The notes under the pieces are model-generated. The model was not told the origin of the DNA. It did not search any database and saw only the letters and a list, made by a program, of their open reading frames with translations. Positions 60,001 through 64,000 of a stretch of DNA of 64,000 bases are shown here, piece by piece; positions within the stretch are counted from its first letter, which is position 1; each line of letters begins with the position of its first letter. Source of the stretch: Heliocidaris erythrogramma (taxonomy: Eukaryota > Echinodermata > Echinoidea > Camarodonta > Echinometridae); NCBI GenBank assembly GCA_025617745.1, contig CM046870.1:7752303-7816302 (forward strand), given 5' to 3'. The position numbers and the translations under genes were made by a program.

Positions 60001-60371
60001 GTAATTTTCCACATTTGTAAAGTCAAAATAATAGTTTGAAATATAAAATGTGCGTATTATCCAAACAAACTGTGTGTCAAAATTCAAAATGAAATGCAAT
60101 TAATTTTCGAATTATAATCTTAATTTTGCAATCACTGTTCTACCAGTTTAATGGCACTTTAACCATTCTCACCAAATGAATTCTGCTGCGAGCCATCATG
60201 AAAGACTGGATTCAGTAGTAAGTCAGTGAGCTCAGTCTTGTTCCTGATCAGTGCTGCCTTTCTCTTCACTAGCTGAGGGAAATCAACTTCATAGAAAGCA
60301 GTGTTGTCCAACAAGCCACTGGCTTGAAGTCTGAAGTATGTGGAGTCAAAGCCAGCACCCAGTGATATTAT
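35917..60371 (-). CDS. LCMT2: tRNA wybutosine-synthesizing protein 4 (LCMT2/TYW4), 5'-partial, twelve exons
   Basis: In known homologues this SAM-dependent enzyme methylates and methoxycarbonylates the side chain of wybutosine at position 37 of tRNA-Phe. Exons, 5' to 3': 60371-60173, 59584-59431, 57896-57830, 57481-57450, 57178-57088, 56739-56632, 55980-55896, 54976-54692, 51826-51507, 50647-50463, 50152-50020 and 36084-35917. Phases match at every junction. The N-terminal half is a leucine-carboxyl-methyltransferase fold with SAM motif LGAGFDST. The C-terminal half is a kelch propeller with GG-doublet blades and the family signature GGGGNCFSFGT. About 600 residues are present versus 686 in human LCMT2, so the first 80 or so are missing. 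The last intron contains two nested retrotransposons. Confidence 0.95.
36380..36517. repeat. DIRS1-like inverted terminal repeat, 3' copy
   Basis: These 138 bp are identical, reverse-complemented, to 49554-49691. It begins ATTATGCCTGTAGTCTTGAC and ends ATCTTCCTCTTT. Outside it, 36326-36379 forms a terminal extension that is unique to this end and is copied only in the internal complementary region. Confidence 0.93.
36580..36671. repeat. DIRS1-like internal complementary region
   Basis: Positions 36580-36632 are the reverse complement of the element's 3' outer end (36326-36379). Positions 36633-36671 are the reverse complement of its 5' outer end (49684-49722). The two meet at AAATTT, reproducing a circle junction. 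In the DIRS1 replication model this region templates the joining of the two termini. Confidence 0.92.
36738..37736 (-). CDS. DIRS1-like tyrosine recombinase domain
   Basis: This is the C-terminal third of an open frame that begins at 39596 (952 codons). The recombinase occupies residues about 621-952. The four catalytic positions are visible: Arg at 770 (SGQRR), His893 and Arg896 (HDTR) and Tyr929 (ISCYLRD). It would integrate a circular DNA intermediate without target duplication. The frame upstream of residue 600 overlaps the RT frame and is serine-rich; how it is expressed is not known from the sequence. Confidence 0.9.
   Translation of the reverse strand, partial: SDRAADFLMSSRRVSTREIYNSRLSVFFLWCKERNQTPSKAPIGSIADFLISLFDKGRSISTIRGYRSAIGAIHSGFSDGSGISNSPLLSSLIRSFFLKRPSFSKLVPSWSLPKVLEALAKPPFEPLGEASLHHLTVKTLFLVAIASGQRRSTLHALCLTPGHVRWERKGVRLIPRASFVAKNQTATSGPVEIFLCPLSDLSSVREDKVWCPVRALKWYIDKTKSYRKDDQLFLITREPFSPASLDSISRWIVEAIRAAGTEALLSDSKPRAHDTRSVSTSWALFQGVALVDILKAAYWRSPNSFISCYLRDIPAGEALFASATLKAAVSSL
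37712..39748 (-). CDS. DIRS1-like reverse transcriptase, RNase H and methyltransferase-like domains
   Basis: A 678-codon frame. RT motifs: IDLKDAYFHI at 173-182, PFGL at 207-210, catalytic YLDD at 238-241. RNase H: TDAS at 404-407, Glu437, TDN at 461-463, ADFLSR at 512-517. After RNase H, residues about 540-650 contain VDLFAS, AFPPF and APFWPRRNWFPEL, resembling the DAM-like methyltransferase domain of DIRS1 elements. The start overlaps the end of gag by 86 bp in a different frame. No internal stop. Confidence 0.92.
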   Translation of the reverse strand: MGEGVVAGAFREVLVVRRWLRRRPSLDFDVFPRALVRPNVVGGRLHAFLPAWEAISGDVFVLSVVRDGFFIDLCASLPGGAIRIRSPPMSALSRSHASKEIESLLEKRAIERVRDRPSLSLSPIFVIPKRSGKLRLILNLKRINKFIPPVHFRMETLASILPLIKREDYAVSIDLKDAYFHIPIHRASRDLLGFSFLSETYRFRALPFGLRPAPRVFTQVVAVLAAFLRRRGLRLFCYLDDWLLLAESRDRLLDETRLLVSLTQDLGFLINWEKSELVPTRSPVFLGAVLDIRNQLARPSRDRILTIVSAARKLLLARRVSARQWLQFLGYLASLVDVLEDCRLLMRPFQRHLLRFFKPGKDSLLVWIPVPVKIKSLLACWTSEVFLARGRSFSVPLPSISVLTDASRLGWGGHCNGSTVAGDWSHLGTLPHINVLEFMAVLLTLLHFRSRLLSRSVLILTDNVTVAAYINRQGGTRSVALNALAAQLWRWCRRMAITPVASFIPGRENLIADFLSRGRYLPSEWMLHPEVFCRIRSCLGPLEVDLFASVLNHQLPKYCSRVRDQGAWALDAFSLSWENLQGFAFPPFQLIPRVLRKIREDRARVLVIAPFWPRRNWFPELMSLLRAQPLVLPLRADLVLQPLSGILHHNPESLHLTAWPLSGNLQDSRVSLIEPQTF
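39663..41963 (-). pseudogene. DIRS1-like gag frame with one in-frame stop
   Basis: The frame runs from 41963 to 39663 with a single TAG at 40476-40478. The first part (495 codons) is serine- and proline-rich with a basic KKKAKKKAK patch, like a nuclear localisation signal. The second part has a helical middle and ends in an arginine-glycine-rich tail (RGRGSRGRGF), suited to nucleic-acid binding. No zinc knuckle is seen, which is usual for this group. The stop may be a disabling mutation or a read-through codon. The methionine at about 41924 could be the true start. Confidence 0.75.
41977..43034 (-). repeat. 3' LTR of the Gmr1-like element
   Basis: 1,058 bp, TG...CA ends in both readings. It differs from the other LTR by one extra 12-bp unit (GAGGTCCAAGAT) in an internal array and by a G/T change near 42095. 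A minisatellite of GATGTC-type units spans about 42297-42500 and creates a spurious Ile/Asp/Ser open frame. Confidence 0.95.
43035..43045 (-). other. polypurine tract
   Basis: On the minus strand GGTGGGGGAGG directly precedes the 3' LTR (TGTGATATAATT). This purine run would prime plus-strand DNA synthesis. Confidence 0.85.
43233..48008 (-). CDS. Gmr1-like gag-pol polyprotein
   Basis: A 1591-codon uninterrupted frame; Met8 may be the real start. Residues 20-63 form a SAP-like helical motif, 80-155 a charged coiled coil, 180-335 a capsid region resembling SCAN domains, and 399-412 a CCHC zinc knuckle (CFHCNKPGHLKKSC). Protease has DTG at 492-494. Integrase has the H731/H738, C768/C771 zinc site and D802, D861, E897 (a D,D-35-E core) and a GPY motif near 1035. 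RT follows with YIDD at 1325-1328, then RNase H with D1474, E1516, D1543 and D1586. All catalytic residues are present, so the copy looks competent on paper. Confidence 0.96.
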   Translation of the reverse strand: MFVTCFIMTTIDVEVFVKRTDLSLGQLKSLRKDDLRAVCQHLGVVLTPGLKKAEIIDLLASHMKLSKESEVPSNVSSDVQLQLAKLEMEKERMKLEFEREKQQREIEEKQKQRELEEKQKQRELEEKRKQREIEMEREREEREYQLKLREMELAHANTNSTKEKSPQGFDVAKNIRLVPKFDEEGVDAYFVSFEKVAKRLEWPQKYWTLLLQSVFVGKAAKVYSSLSEEQSCDYATVKNTILNAYELVPEVYRRKFRNMQRQSGQTYVEFAREQEMMFDKWYRSLKVDEDFAQLREVVLLEEFKKSVPFGIKSHLDDQRITQLSKAAVVADEFEVTHRGSGDRLPFKNFQNKKGKGAFESHKKFGEGKTASKENDTDKSQAHRGAKSNERSVGQSSKVCFHCNKPGHLKKSCWELIGKPTKSKKDVGLVKQSSVPPKESVQLESVQDVESVSLVFADKVKKVDESFRSFLHDGEVSPCSTGAVGKPVVILRDTGAAQSLMMSGHLTLPPESSENAKVLVRGIGPDYVSVPLHKVDLKCDLVSGPVTVGVVPELPVDGVDFLLGNDLAGEKVVASPVVSEKPVEVAETEQLQEDFPGIFPDCVVTRSQARRAEQDDADSIDVEESTDVWLAETFFKDLDGDNVEGSVADNDGLFSKSSLVQAQQADPELKGLSQTACSEAEADKVPECYYVKGDILMRKWRPPRRPADEEWCVVHQVVVPPCYRTEILRMAHELPMAGHLGIRKTEDRVMRHFYWPKMHKDVVRFCKTCHTCQVVGKAQPSIKPAPLIPIPAFDEPFTRVLVDCVGPLPRTRSGHKYLLTIMDLSTRFPEAIPLRSITAKTVVQALVQFFTRYGLPKEVQSDQGSNFMSGVFQQVMHELGIKQIKSSAYHPQSQGALERYHQTLKTMLRAYGEEYPDDWDKGIPFLLFATRDSPNESTGFSPFELVYGHEVRGPLKLIKEKFMGQNDEVNLLDYVSKFRERLSKACEVAKEHLKVSQAKMKTQADKKAKERNFKPGDRVLVLLPLLGEPLKARFSGPYTVKKKLNDVNYVISTPDRRKSQRVCHVNMLKEYFEREDNQPVGVAHVVKEEKLEDVNEGKVETESELSHTDVSTNEPCGVKLSNSEMLENLDDALKHLSDEQRIDISGLLKDYKHVCKDRPGRTALTVHDVDVGDVKPIKQHPYRLNPSKLEKVNEEIQFMLDNDIIEPSQSSWSSPIVMVPKPDGSQRFCIDYRKVNAITKTDSYPIPRLEDCIDRVGNSAFVTKIDLLKGYWQVPLTDRAKEISAFVTPDGLFQCKVMPFGMKNAPATFQRLTNQVIAGLGNCVVYIDDILVYSDTWNDHLNHLRLLFDRLDEANLVVNLMKSEFGKAKVTYLGHVVGQGQVLPREAKIQAILDFPIPTTKKELLRFLGMSGFYRKFVPNYSTVVSPLTNLLKAKVKYVWSDACQRSFEKLKAILVNEPVLAAPNFTKPFKVAIDASDVGVGAVLLQEDEEGFEKSVCYFSKKLNQYQKKYSTIEKEALSLVLALQQFEVYLTNSNGDIMVYTDHNPLVFLEKFKTKNQRLFRWSLMLQPFPLKIVHIRGKNNVIADALSRM
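48114..48131 (-). other. primer binding site, tRNA-Pro type
   Basis: Three bases inside the 5' LTR, the minus strand reads TGGGGGCTTGTCCGGGAA. This matches the complement of a tRNA-Pro 3' end (the well-known TGGGGGCTCGTCCGGGAT type) except for one internal C-to-T and the last base. Confidence 0.85.
48135..49180 (-). repeat. 5' LTR of the Gmr1-like element
   Basis: 1,046 bp, nearly identical to 41977-43034. It should hold the Pol II promoter of the element; no single TATA box is assigned. Confidence 0.95.
49181..49553 (-). other. DIRS1-like 5' leader
   Basis: This is the part of the DIRS1-like element between its 5' terminal repeat and the Gmr1-like insertion; the leader continues at 41976. 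A second TACT starts it. No frame of interest. Confidence 0.8.
49554..49691. repeat. DIRS1-like inverted terminal repeat, 5' copy
   Basis: Exact reverse complement of 36380-36517. The 31-bp extension to 49722 (ending TTATTGCAGTAAAT) is copied only in the internal complementary region. Confidence 0.93.
49872..49942. mobile_element. TTAA-flanked mini-hairpin
   Basis: TTAA at 49868-49871 and 49943-49946 flank a 71-bp unit with 13-bp perfect inverted ends CCCTCTCAGTCCC. It is a minimal piggyBac-like element in the LCMT2 intron. Confidence 0.75.
50020..50152 (-). CDS. LCMT2: LCMT2 exon 11 of those seen (kelch)
   Basis: Encodes RYSHTAHIVEDQLLLLGGVQ and the rest of a blade, with a CAG/GTAAAT donor. 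The RYSHTAH phrase is conserved in human LCMT2. Confidence 0.93.
50463..50647 (-). CDS. LCMT2: LCMT2 kelch exon
   Basis: Encodes EARHSHSSTLWRDSRIVVAG and the blade with the GG doublet (VVAGGIG). It starts in phase 0 after a GAAAACAG acceptor and ends in phase 2 at GTTAGT. Confidence 0.92.
51302..51377 (-). repeat. tRNA-like sequence, probably a pseudo-tRNA or SINE head
   Basis: On the minus strand GAACCAG and CTGGTTC pair perfectly as an acceptor stem. The A-box-like TAGCCTGGTGGTTAAG and the B-box GGTTCGAATCC are present and a T-run follows. The spacing between acceptor stem and A-box is two bases too long and only three of five T-stem pairs form, so a functional tRNA is unlikely. Confidence 0.5.
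51507..51826 (-). CDS. LCMT2: LCMT2 kelch exon, two blades
   Basis: The largest exon. It carries two blades with LIFGGRTS and LVFGGRG doublets and WRHTATAVN and LHHSMTAL lead-ins. Acceptor TTTGTTAG, donor GTAAGC. Confidence 0.95.
52256..52960. mobile_element. piggyBac-like MITE, about 0.7 kb
   Basis: Ends are CCCTAAAAAGGGCCGGG and its complement, with ATAA at 52252 and TTAA at 52961. A poly-C tract lies next to the right end. The interior has CpG-rich edges (CGACCGTCGACCGCGCAATC) and an AT-rich centre; no transposase. Confidence 0.75.
53335..53395. repeat. SINE tail fragment
   Basis: Contains ATGGGTACCTGGTAGGAAGT and ATTCCTTGAACGC, the body of the tRNA-derived SINE at 28393. The head is absent; it abuts the DR1-array element. 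Confidence 0.65.
53425..54475 (-). repeat. DR1-array repeat element, copy 2
   Basis: About five monomers of roughly 150 bp, each with AAAATCTAATCAGTTCATCG, CCAAGTTA and GACCTTTGACCTTGA. The right end (ACATAATGCCTCCGGCA, GGAGGCATAAA) is the complement of the 21858 left end. The left end has TTTATGCCTCCCTCCGCC. It lies in the LCMT2 intron. Confidence 0.85.
54692..54976 (-). CDS. LCMT2: LCMT2 exon, linker and first kelch blade
   Basis: The proline-rich linker (APPKAEPSPRSDHLP) joins the methyltransferase to the propeller. Then comes RLFSHASVLVPSTQGVLITG with GGFGDTEG, the first blade. It starts and ends in phase 1. Confidence 0.93.
55135..55507 (-). repeat. dispersed repeat R1 copy
   Basis: R1 in reverse: AGCTGTAAAAAATATACCAG, TTTGATGCCAGGAATTTTAA, CACATTGAGAGGTTCAAAAT, ending CCTGAAAGGGTTAA. 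Confidence 0.75.
55896..55980 (-). CDS. LCMT2: LCMT2 exon, end of methyltransferase fold
   Basis: Encodes EWHLKCVHYILVTALNG, matching the EWHLKCAHYF region of LCMT2 that closes the Rossmann sheet. Donor GTAAGT, phase 1. Confidence 0.93.
56632..56739 (-). CDS. LCMT2: LCMT2 exon
   Basis: Encodes GWQASSAVNMYEYY and EEERRRVEGLELFDEFE, strongly matching the ERRRVE...PFDEFE region of the family. Phase 0 at both ends. Confidence 0.95.
57088..57178 (-). CDS. LCMT2: LCMT2 exon
   Basis: Encodes QKHFQKLNSPLNAIQKY, then KQKHCARFIEQ. HF..LNSPL is a family landmark. It starts in phase 2 and ends in phase 0. Confidence 0.92.
57450..57481 (-). CDS. LCMT2: LCMT2 micro-exon, 32 bp
   Basis: Encodes LPDDAFGIVM, which fills exactly the gap between the neighbouring exons (human PQDAFGQFM). 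Acceptor TTTTGTAG, donor GTGAGT. It is too short to find without its neighbours. Confidence 0.88.
57830..57896 (-). CDS. LCMT2: LCMT2 exon
   Basis: Encodes SNALINWAAKTFPNGQFISY and EQ, matching the AALIAWAAQRFP...YEQ region. Acceptor TTTTTACAG, donor GTAAGC. Confidence 0.93.
58174..58527. mobile_element. TIR element R3, copy 2
   Basis: Ends CTTAAAGTGTACCAACC and GATTGGTACACTTTAAG. It is the same family as 29892-30256, with the inverted interior TTGCAATATCTCTTTATAGA. Confidence 0.75.
58535..59197 (-). repeat. dispersed repeat R1 copy, interrupted
   Basis: R1 in reverse (CGCTCTACAAAATATACCAG, CATTACCATATTGCGTTTGA, AACCATGTAGCACTAAAAG, GTCCTGAAAGGGTTAA). It is split by the hAT-like element at 58754-59087. 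Confidence 0.8.
58754..59087. mobile_element. hAT-like MITE with 8-bp target duplication
   Basis: CACCTTAT at 58746-58753 and 59088-59095 flanks a 334-bp element. It begins TAGGGGTGGGA and ends TCCCAGCACTA, the usual hAT end form. The interior is GC-rich near both ends (ACCCGGGTACCCGG). Confidence 0.85.
59431..59584 (-). CDS. LCMT2: LCMT2 exon, methyltransferase core
   Basis: Encodes SDKYHLLGVDLKHLDALQ and SPTLLLSECVITYID. It corresponds to the YCILGLDLR and PTLLLAEAVLTYL segments of human LCMT2, next to the SAM pocket. Phase 1 to phase 2. Confidence 0.95.
59869..60162. repeat. dispersed repeat R2, copy 2
   Basis: Ends TTAAAGTGACAGTAAACT and AGTTTAATGGCACTTTAA are inverted. It is the uninterrupted counterpart of 3732-4256. 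Its right edge is 11 bp from the LCMT2 exon boundary. Confidence 0.8.
60173..60371 (-). CDS. LCMT2: LCMT2 exon with the SAM-binding motif
   Basis: Encodes ISLGAGFDSTYFRLQ (the GAGFDS SAM motif), then FYEVDFPQLVKRKAALI. It starts in phase 0 after CTTCAG. This is the most 5' exon identified; the NDSS/RGYYVR segment expected upstream was not seen in the window. Confidence 0.96.
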
Positions 60372-60954
60372 CTGAAGAATATTAAAAGGTTAACATGCCT
60401 AAAATGTATGCGGTTGTCTATTAAAAAAGTAGATGGACAGAAAGAGAGAGAGAGAGAGACCTTCCAAAAGAAGAGGGCGGTAATGCACTATGCATTTGTA
60501 TGTCATATGCCGAAAATAACACTAACACAATACAACCAACGTACACTAACTAATCGGCATATCGGGCAACCTTAAATACGCGCAACGCGCTGTATTTTGA
60601 TTGGTTACTAATCCACCCAAGTTTATGTATATTCGTAACATGTCTGTTTCAAGTCTACTCAGTCTAATTCATGAATGGACGTTTGTAAAAACATTTGATT
60701 ACCATGGAATCACGCCAAATAAAATGGAGTAATTGGAATATAAAACAATCGTGGAACCAACAAGAATAATTTCACAATCTGCCAGACAAAAAGGCAAGAA
60801 TTAAATGAATATTTCTAGTCTTTAATTAGATCAATCATGAATGCTTTCCTCTAGATTCTGGATTACCAGTCCCAGGCATAAAACATCATGTTTTGTTACA
60901 CTTTTAGTCTCTTTCGAAAGACATTTTCACACTAGGTGAATTCTCGACTGCACG
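60372..60954. other. LCMT2 intron, short GA repeat only
   Basis: Contains a GA microsatellite at about 60443-60462 and a CpG-rich patch ACGCGCAACGCGCTG near 60579. No exon is recognised. Confidence 0.5.
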
Positions 60955-62215
60955 CAGTCAAAATTTATGCCCCCACCCTTGCCAGATCAGAAATATATCA
61001 CACATTCATGGTGATTTGTTTTAAATTTTGATTGAACCAGAATCAAAGGCCTCTAATTACATGTTAAATGACCTCTTTGACATTTGATCTTACACCTTAT
61101 AACCCAAAAGTCTAATCACTTTATCTCCTCCTAGTCATGACTACAAAATAGTTGAGATATGGTGATAACAAAGGTAAAACAAGATGAATGCGACTGCGTC
61201 TCCTATATGCCTCTGCCTAAATTCAGTTGATGGCTCAAACTCTTCTAGAAATATTTGATAACGAGGCTAAAAACCAGTAATTTCATGTAATTTTATGTAA
61301 ATTGACCTCTGTGACCTCTGACCTTTGACCTACCTACCCCAAAATCTAATCAGTTCCTCTTCCTATGGGGATACATACTGGTACCAAGTTTGAAGTTCTC
61401 ACCTCAGATAGTTCTTAAGATATTGCGGTAACGGTGCTAAAAACCAGTAATTCCATGTAATTTCATGTAAATTGACCTCTGAACTTTGACCTACCTACCC
61501 CAAAATCTAATCAGTTCCTCTTTCTATGGGGATACATACTGGTACCAAGTTTGAAGTTCTCACCTCAAACAGTTCTTGAGATATCGCGCTAACGGTGCTA
61601 AAAACCAAGAATTTCATGTAATTTCATGTAAATTGACCTCTGTGACCTCTGACCTTTGACCTACTTACCCCAAAATCTAATCAGTTCATCTTTCTATGGG
61701 GATACATACTGGTACCAAGTTTGAAGTTCTCACCTCAGATAGTTCTTGAGATATCGCGGTAACGGTGCTAAAAACCAGTAATTCCATGTAATTTCATGTA
61801 AATTGACCTCTGTGACCTCTGAACTTTGACCTACCTACCCCAAAATCTAATCAGTTCCTCTTTCTATGGGGATACATACTGGTACCAAGTTTGAAGTTCT
61901 CACCTCAAACAGTTCTTGAGATATCGTGGTAACGGTGCTAAAAACCAAGAATTTTTATGTAATTTCATGTAAATTGACCTCTGTGACCTCTGACCTTTGA
62001 CCTACTTACCCCAAAATCTAATCAGTTCATCTTCGTATGGGGATACATACTAGTACCAAGTTTGAGGTTCCTACCTCAAATGATTCTTCAGATATCGCGG
62101 TAACGAGAAGTGGGACGGACGGACGCACGGACGCACACACGGACGGACGGACGGACGGACAACCCGAAAACATAATGCCTCTGGCACCCACCTTCGGTGG
62201 GCGGAGGCATAAAAA
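60955..62215 (-). repeat. DR1-array repeat element, copy 3 (about 170-bp monomers)
   Basis: Five tandem monomers are marked by AAAATCTAATCAGTTC at 61341, 61502, 61672, 61842 and 62013, a period of 161-171 bp. Each holds GACCTCTGACCTTTGACCTA or a close variant. The right end has (GGAC)n, then ACATAATGCCTCTGGCACC and GGAGGCATAAA. The left edge has GACTGCACGCAGTC before TTTATGCCCCC. Confidence 0.9.
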
Positions 62216-63180
62216 CATTAATTTCACATACACCTGTATAATGACCTTTATGACCTGTCACCTTTGACCTACGTGAACAAAAATCTAATCAGTTTGGCTC
62301 ATTATTGTGATGCATACTAGTTCCAAGTTCGAAGTTAATGGATCAAATGTTTTTGGAGATATCACGTTAAGGCTAAAACCTGCAATTTCAGAATTGACCT
62401 TTATGACCTTTGGCCTTAGACCTACGTAACCCAAAATCTAATCAGATCGTCTTTTTATGGTGATACATATTAGCACCAAGTCTGAAGTTCGTACTTCATA
62501 TGGTTCTTGAGATATCGCATTAACAAGGCTAACACCTGCAATTTCAGAAATTGAACTGTGACCTTTGACCTACATACCCTTAAATCTAATCAGATCCTCT
62601 TCCTATGGTGATACATACTAGCACCATACTAGCACCTCAAATGTTTCTTGAGTTATCGCGAGAACGAGGCTAACACCTGAAATTTCAGAAATTTGTCTCC
62701 GTGACCTTGACCTTTGAACTACGTACCCCAAAATCTAATCAGGGGCCTGCAACATAAAGAGATAAATCAATCTTACGATTGAAATCATTTGTAAGTCTAT
62801 GGCAAACCATGTTCAGAGGCGTTACAATTGATCGTATTATTGATTGTATCTCTTTATGTTACAGGCCCCATATCGTCTTCCTATGGTGTTACATACTAGC
62901 ACTAAGTTTGAAGTTCATACCTCAAATGGTTCGAGTTATCACTAGAACGAGGCTAACACCTGAAATTTCAGAAATTGGCCTCTATGACCTTGACCTTTGA
63001 CCTACGTACCCCAAAAGCGAATCAAATCGTCTTCCTATGGTGATACATACTAGCACCAAGTTTGAAGTTCATACCTCATGTGGTTCTTTATTTATCGCTA
63101 GAACAAGAAAGCGGGATGGACAGACAGCCCGAAAACATAATGCCTCTGGCACCACCTTCAGTGGGCGGAGGTATAAAATA
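62216..63180 (-). repeat. DR1-array repeat element, adjoining copy
   Basis: Diverged monomers of 140-160 bp continue with the same order of phrases and end GCGGGATGGACAGACAGCCC, then TAATGCCTCTGGCACCACC and GGAGGTATAAA. It is interrupted by a palindromic MITE at 62742-62869. Confidence 0.85.
62742..62869. mobile_element. palindromic MITE inside the monomer array
   Basis: GGGGCCTGCAACATAAAGAG and its complement bound a 128-bp unit with inner inverted text AATCAATCTTACGATTG-like. It splits one monomer between TAATCAG and ATCGTCTTCC, as shown by the intact neighbouring monomers. Confidence 0.8.
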
Positions 63181-63377
63181 TGGGGAAATTATCTTTTTGC
63201 CAAAACTGCTACATAACCCCCGCCTTTCTTGTTGCTGTCCCAGCAATTTAAAAGGATTAATGAATTAATCTCTAATATTTACATCATTAAAATTCAAGTA
63301 AACAATTAGTTGTTCATTCTACCCTTTGTAATCAAATCAATCAAATCAAAGTGGGCGGTGATGGTTTCAATGTTGCT

Positions 63378-64000
63378 TCATTTCTCCTGGCCATAGACAT
63401 GGTAAAATGCCTCTGTCACAACAATGATTGTTTTGATTTTGAGTGTTCCTGCTCTTGATTTGTTCTCTTTCTCTTCCTTGTCATTCTCCTGCAGATCCAC
63501 ATGTCTAGTCATCGACATTGATGTAGAAATACTTGGACTGGGATGGTCATATGCCAAAGTGAGAGCAGTCATAGACACTCCTGGGCGTTTCATGAAAGGA
63601 CTTGTCAGATATTTTATCCGACAAATTTGCTCTCAGCCAATCAGATGCAAGGATTTCAGTAGCTTATAACAGTTGTCGGATAAAATATCCGACAACTTCC
63701 TTTCATGAAACGCTCCCCTGGTGCCCTTTGGACAGTAGATAGGGCCTTATCATTGTCATTTTCTTCAGATAGAACTTCAACATCATCATCTACATGTAAC
63801 TCAACATCTGACTCATCAGTGTCCTTGAATGAAGAAAGGCCTCCAAGTTCTAATGCCAGCTTGTCCAACTGAATTTGGTAGGAGAAGCTTCAGTATCTTC
63901 ACTTTCAGTTTAGGGCACTTTCTCTTGCCACAAAGTTTCTCCCTTTCCTGTACAGCAACCTGCTCTCCTTTCTTGGATGTCTGGTCAGAGAGAGCCTTTT
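63378..64000 (-). pseudogene. frame-broken coding-like fragment, uncharacterised
   Basis: On the minus strand three protein-like stretches follow each other. The first is a lysine-rich segment (SKKGEQVAVQEREKLCGKRK) from the window edge. The second is an acidic one (LDKLALELGGLSSF, ESDVELHVDDDVEVLSEEND). The third contains SMTALTLAYDHPSPS. The first two are out of frame with each other. The second and third are in register only if the hairpin MITE at 63585-63716 and one CCTGG copy are disregarded. I do not recognise the product. It may be a pseudogene or an exon with an unresolved splice. Confidence 0.4.
63585..63716. mobile_element. hairpin MITE, family H, inserted in coding-like sequence
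   Basis: CCTGG flanks both sides (63580-63584 and 63717-63721). Arms GCGTTTCATGAAAGGACTTG and complement enclose the conserved core CAGCCAATCAGATGCAAGG. Together with the target duplication it adds 137 bp, which is not a multiple of three. Confidence 0.8.

Noticed and set aside
60955..63180. CRISPR-like array
   Set aside because: The periodic text is diverged 140-170-bp monomers without short identical repeats and unique spacers, in an animal genome.

Overview
The window is from a repeat-rich, AT-rich metazoan nuclear genome, most likely a marine deuterostome and plausibly an echinoderm. It holds vertebrate-like intron-split genes and many TIR elements, tRNA-derived SINEs, a DIRS1-like tyrosine-recombinase retrotransposon and a Ty3/gypsy element with the integrase-before-RT order reported for the deuterostome Gmr1 group. 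Species assignment is inference; there is no marker that names the organism.

Two host genes are well supported. On the plus strand, six exons between 11802 and 26117 encode a CREB-family transcription factor: first glutamine-rich activation segment, kinase-inducible domain with the RRPSYR phosphosite, second activation segment, and a C-terminal basic leucine zipper. Phases agree at all five junctions. The first coding exon was not found. On the minus strand, twelve exons between 60371 and 35917 encode about 600 residues of LCMT2/TYW4, the wybutosine-pathway tRNA methyltransferase: a leucine-carboxyl-methyltransferase fold followed by a kelch beta-propeller. Phases agree at all eleven junctions. 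The N-terminal 80 or so residues are upstream of the window or were missed.

The last LCMT2 intron (36085-50019) is 13.9 kb because of a two-step nested insertion. A DIRS1-like element (ends at 36326 and 49722) entered first. It keeps 138-bp inverted terminal repeats, an internal complementary region that fuses both outer ends, gag, RT/RNase H/methyltransferase-like and tyrosine recombinase frames. A 7.2-kb Gmr1-like Ty3/gypsy element (41977-49180) then landed in its 5' leader. That element has near-identical LTRs, a tRNA-Pro-type primer binding site, a polypurine tract and one uninterrupted 1591-residue polyprotein.

The rest is a mosaic of short non-autonomous elements, several caught inside one another with readable target duplications: TTAA-flanked piggyBac-like, 8-bp-TSD hAT-like, TA-flanked Tc1- and pogo-like, and palindromic hairpin elements. 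Noteworthy are a 2.67-kb TIR element (13327-15991) with a recurring GGTAACGTATYTGACA motif, three loci of tandem monomers carrying nuclear-receptor DR1-type half-site pairs, and a frame-broken coding fragment at the right edge interrupted by a hairpin MITE. The DIRS1/Gmr1 nest and these arrays are the most interesting content; no CRISPR array, operon or bacterial-type system is present.
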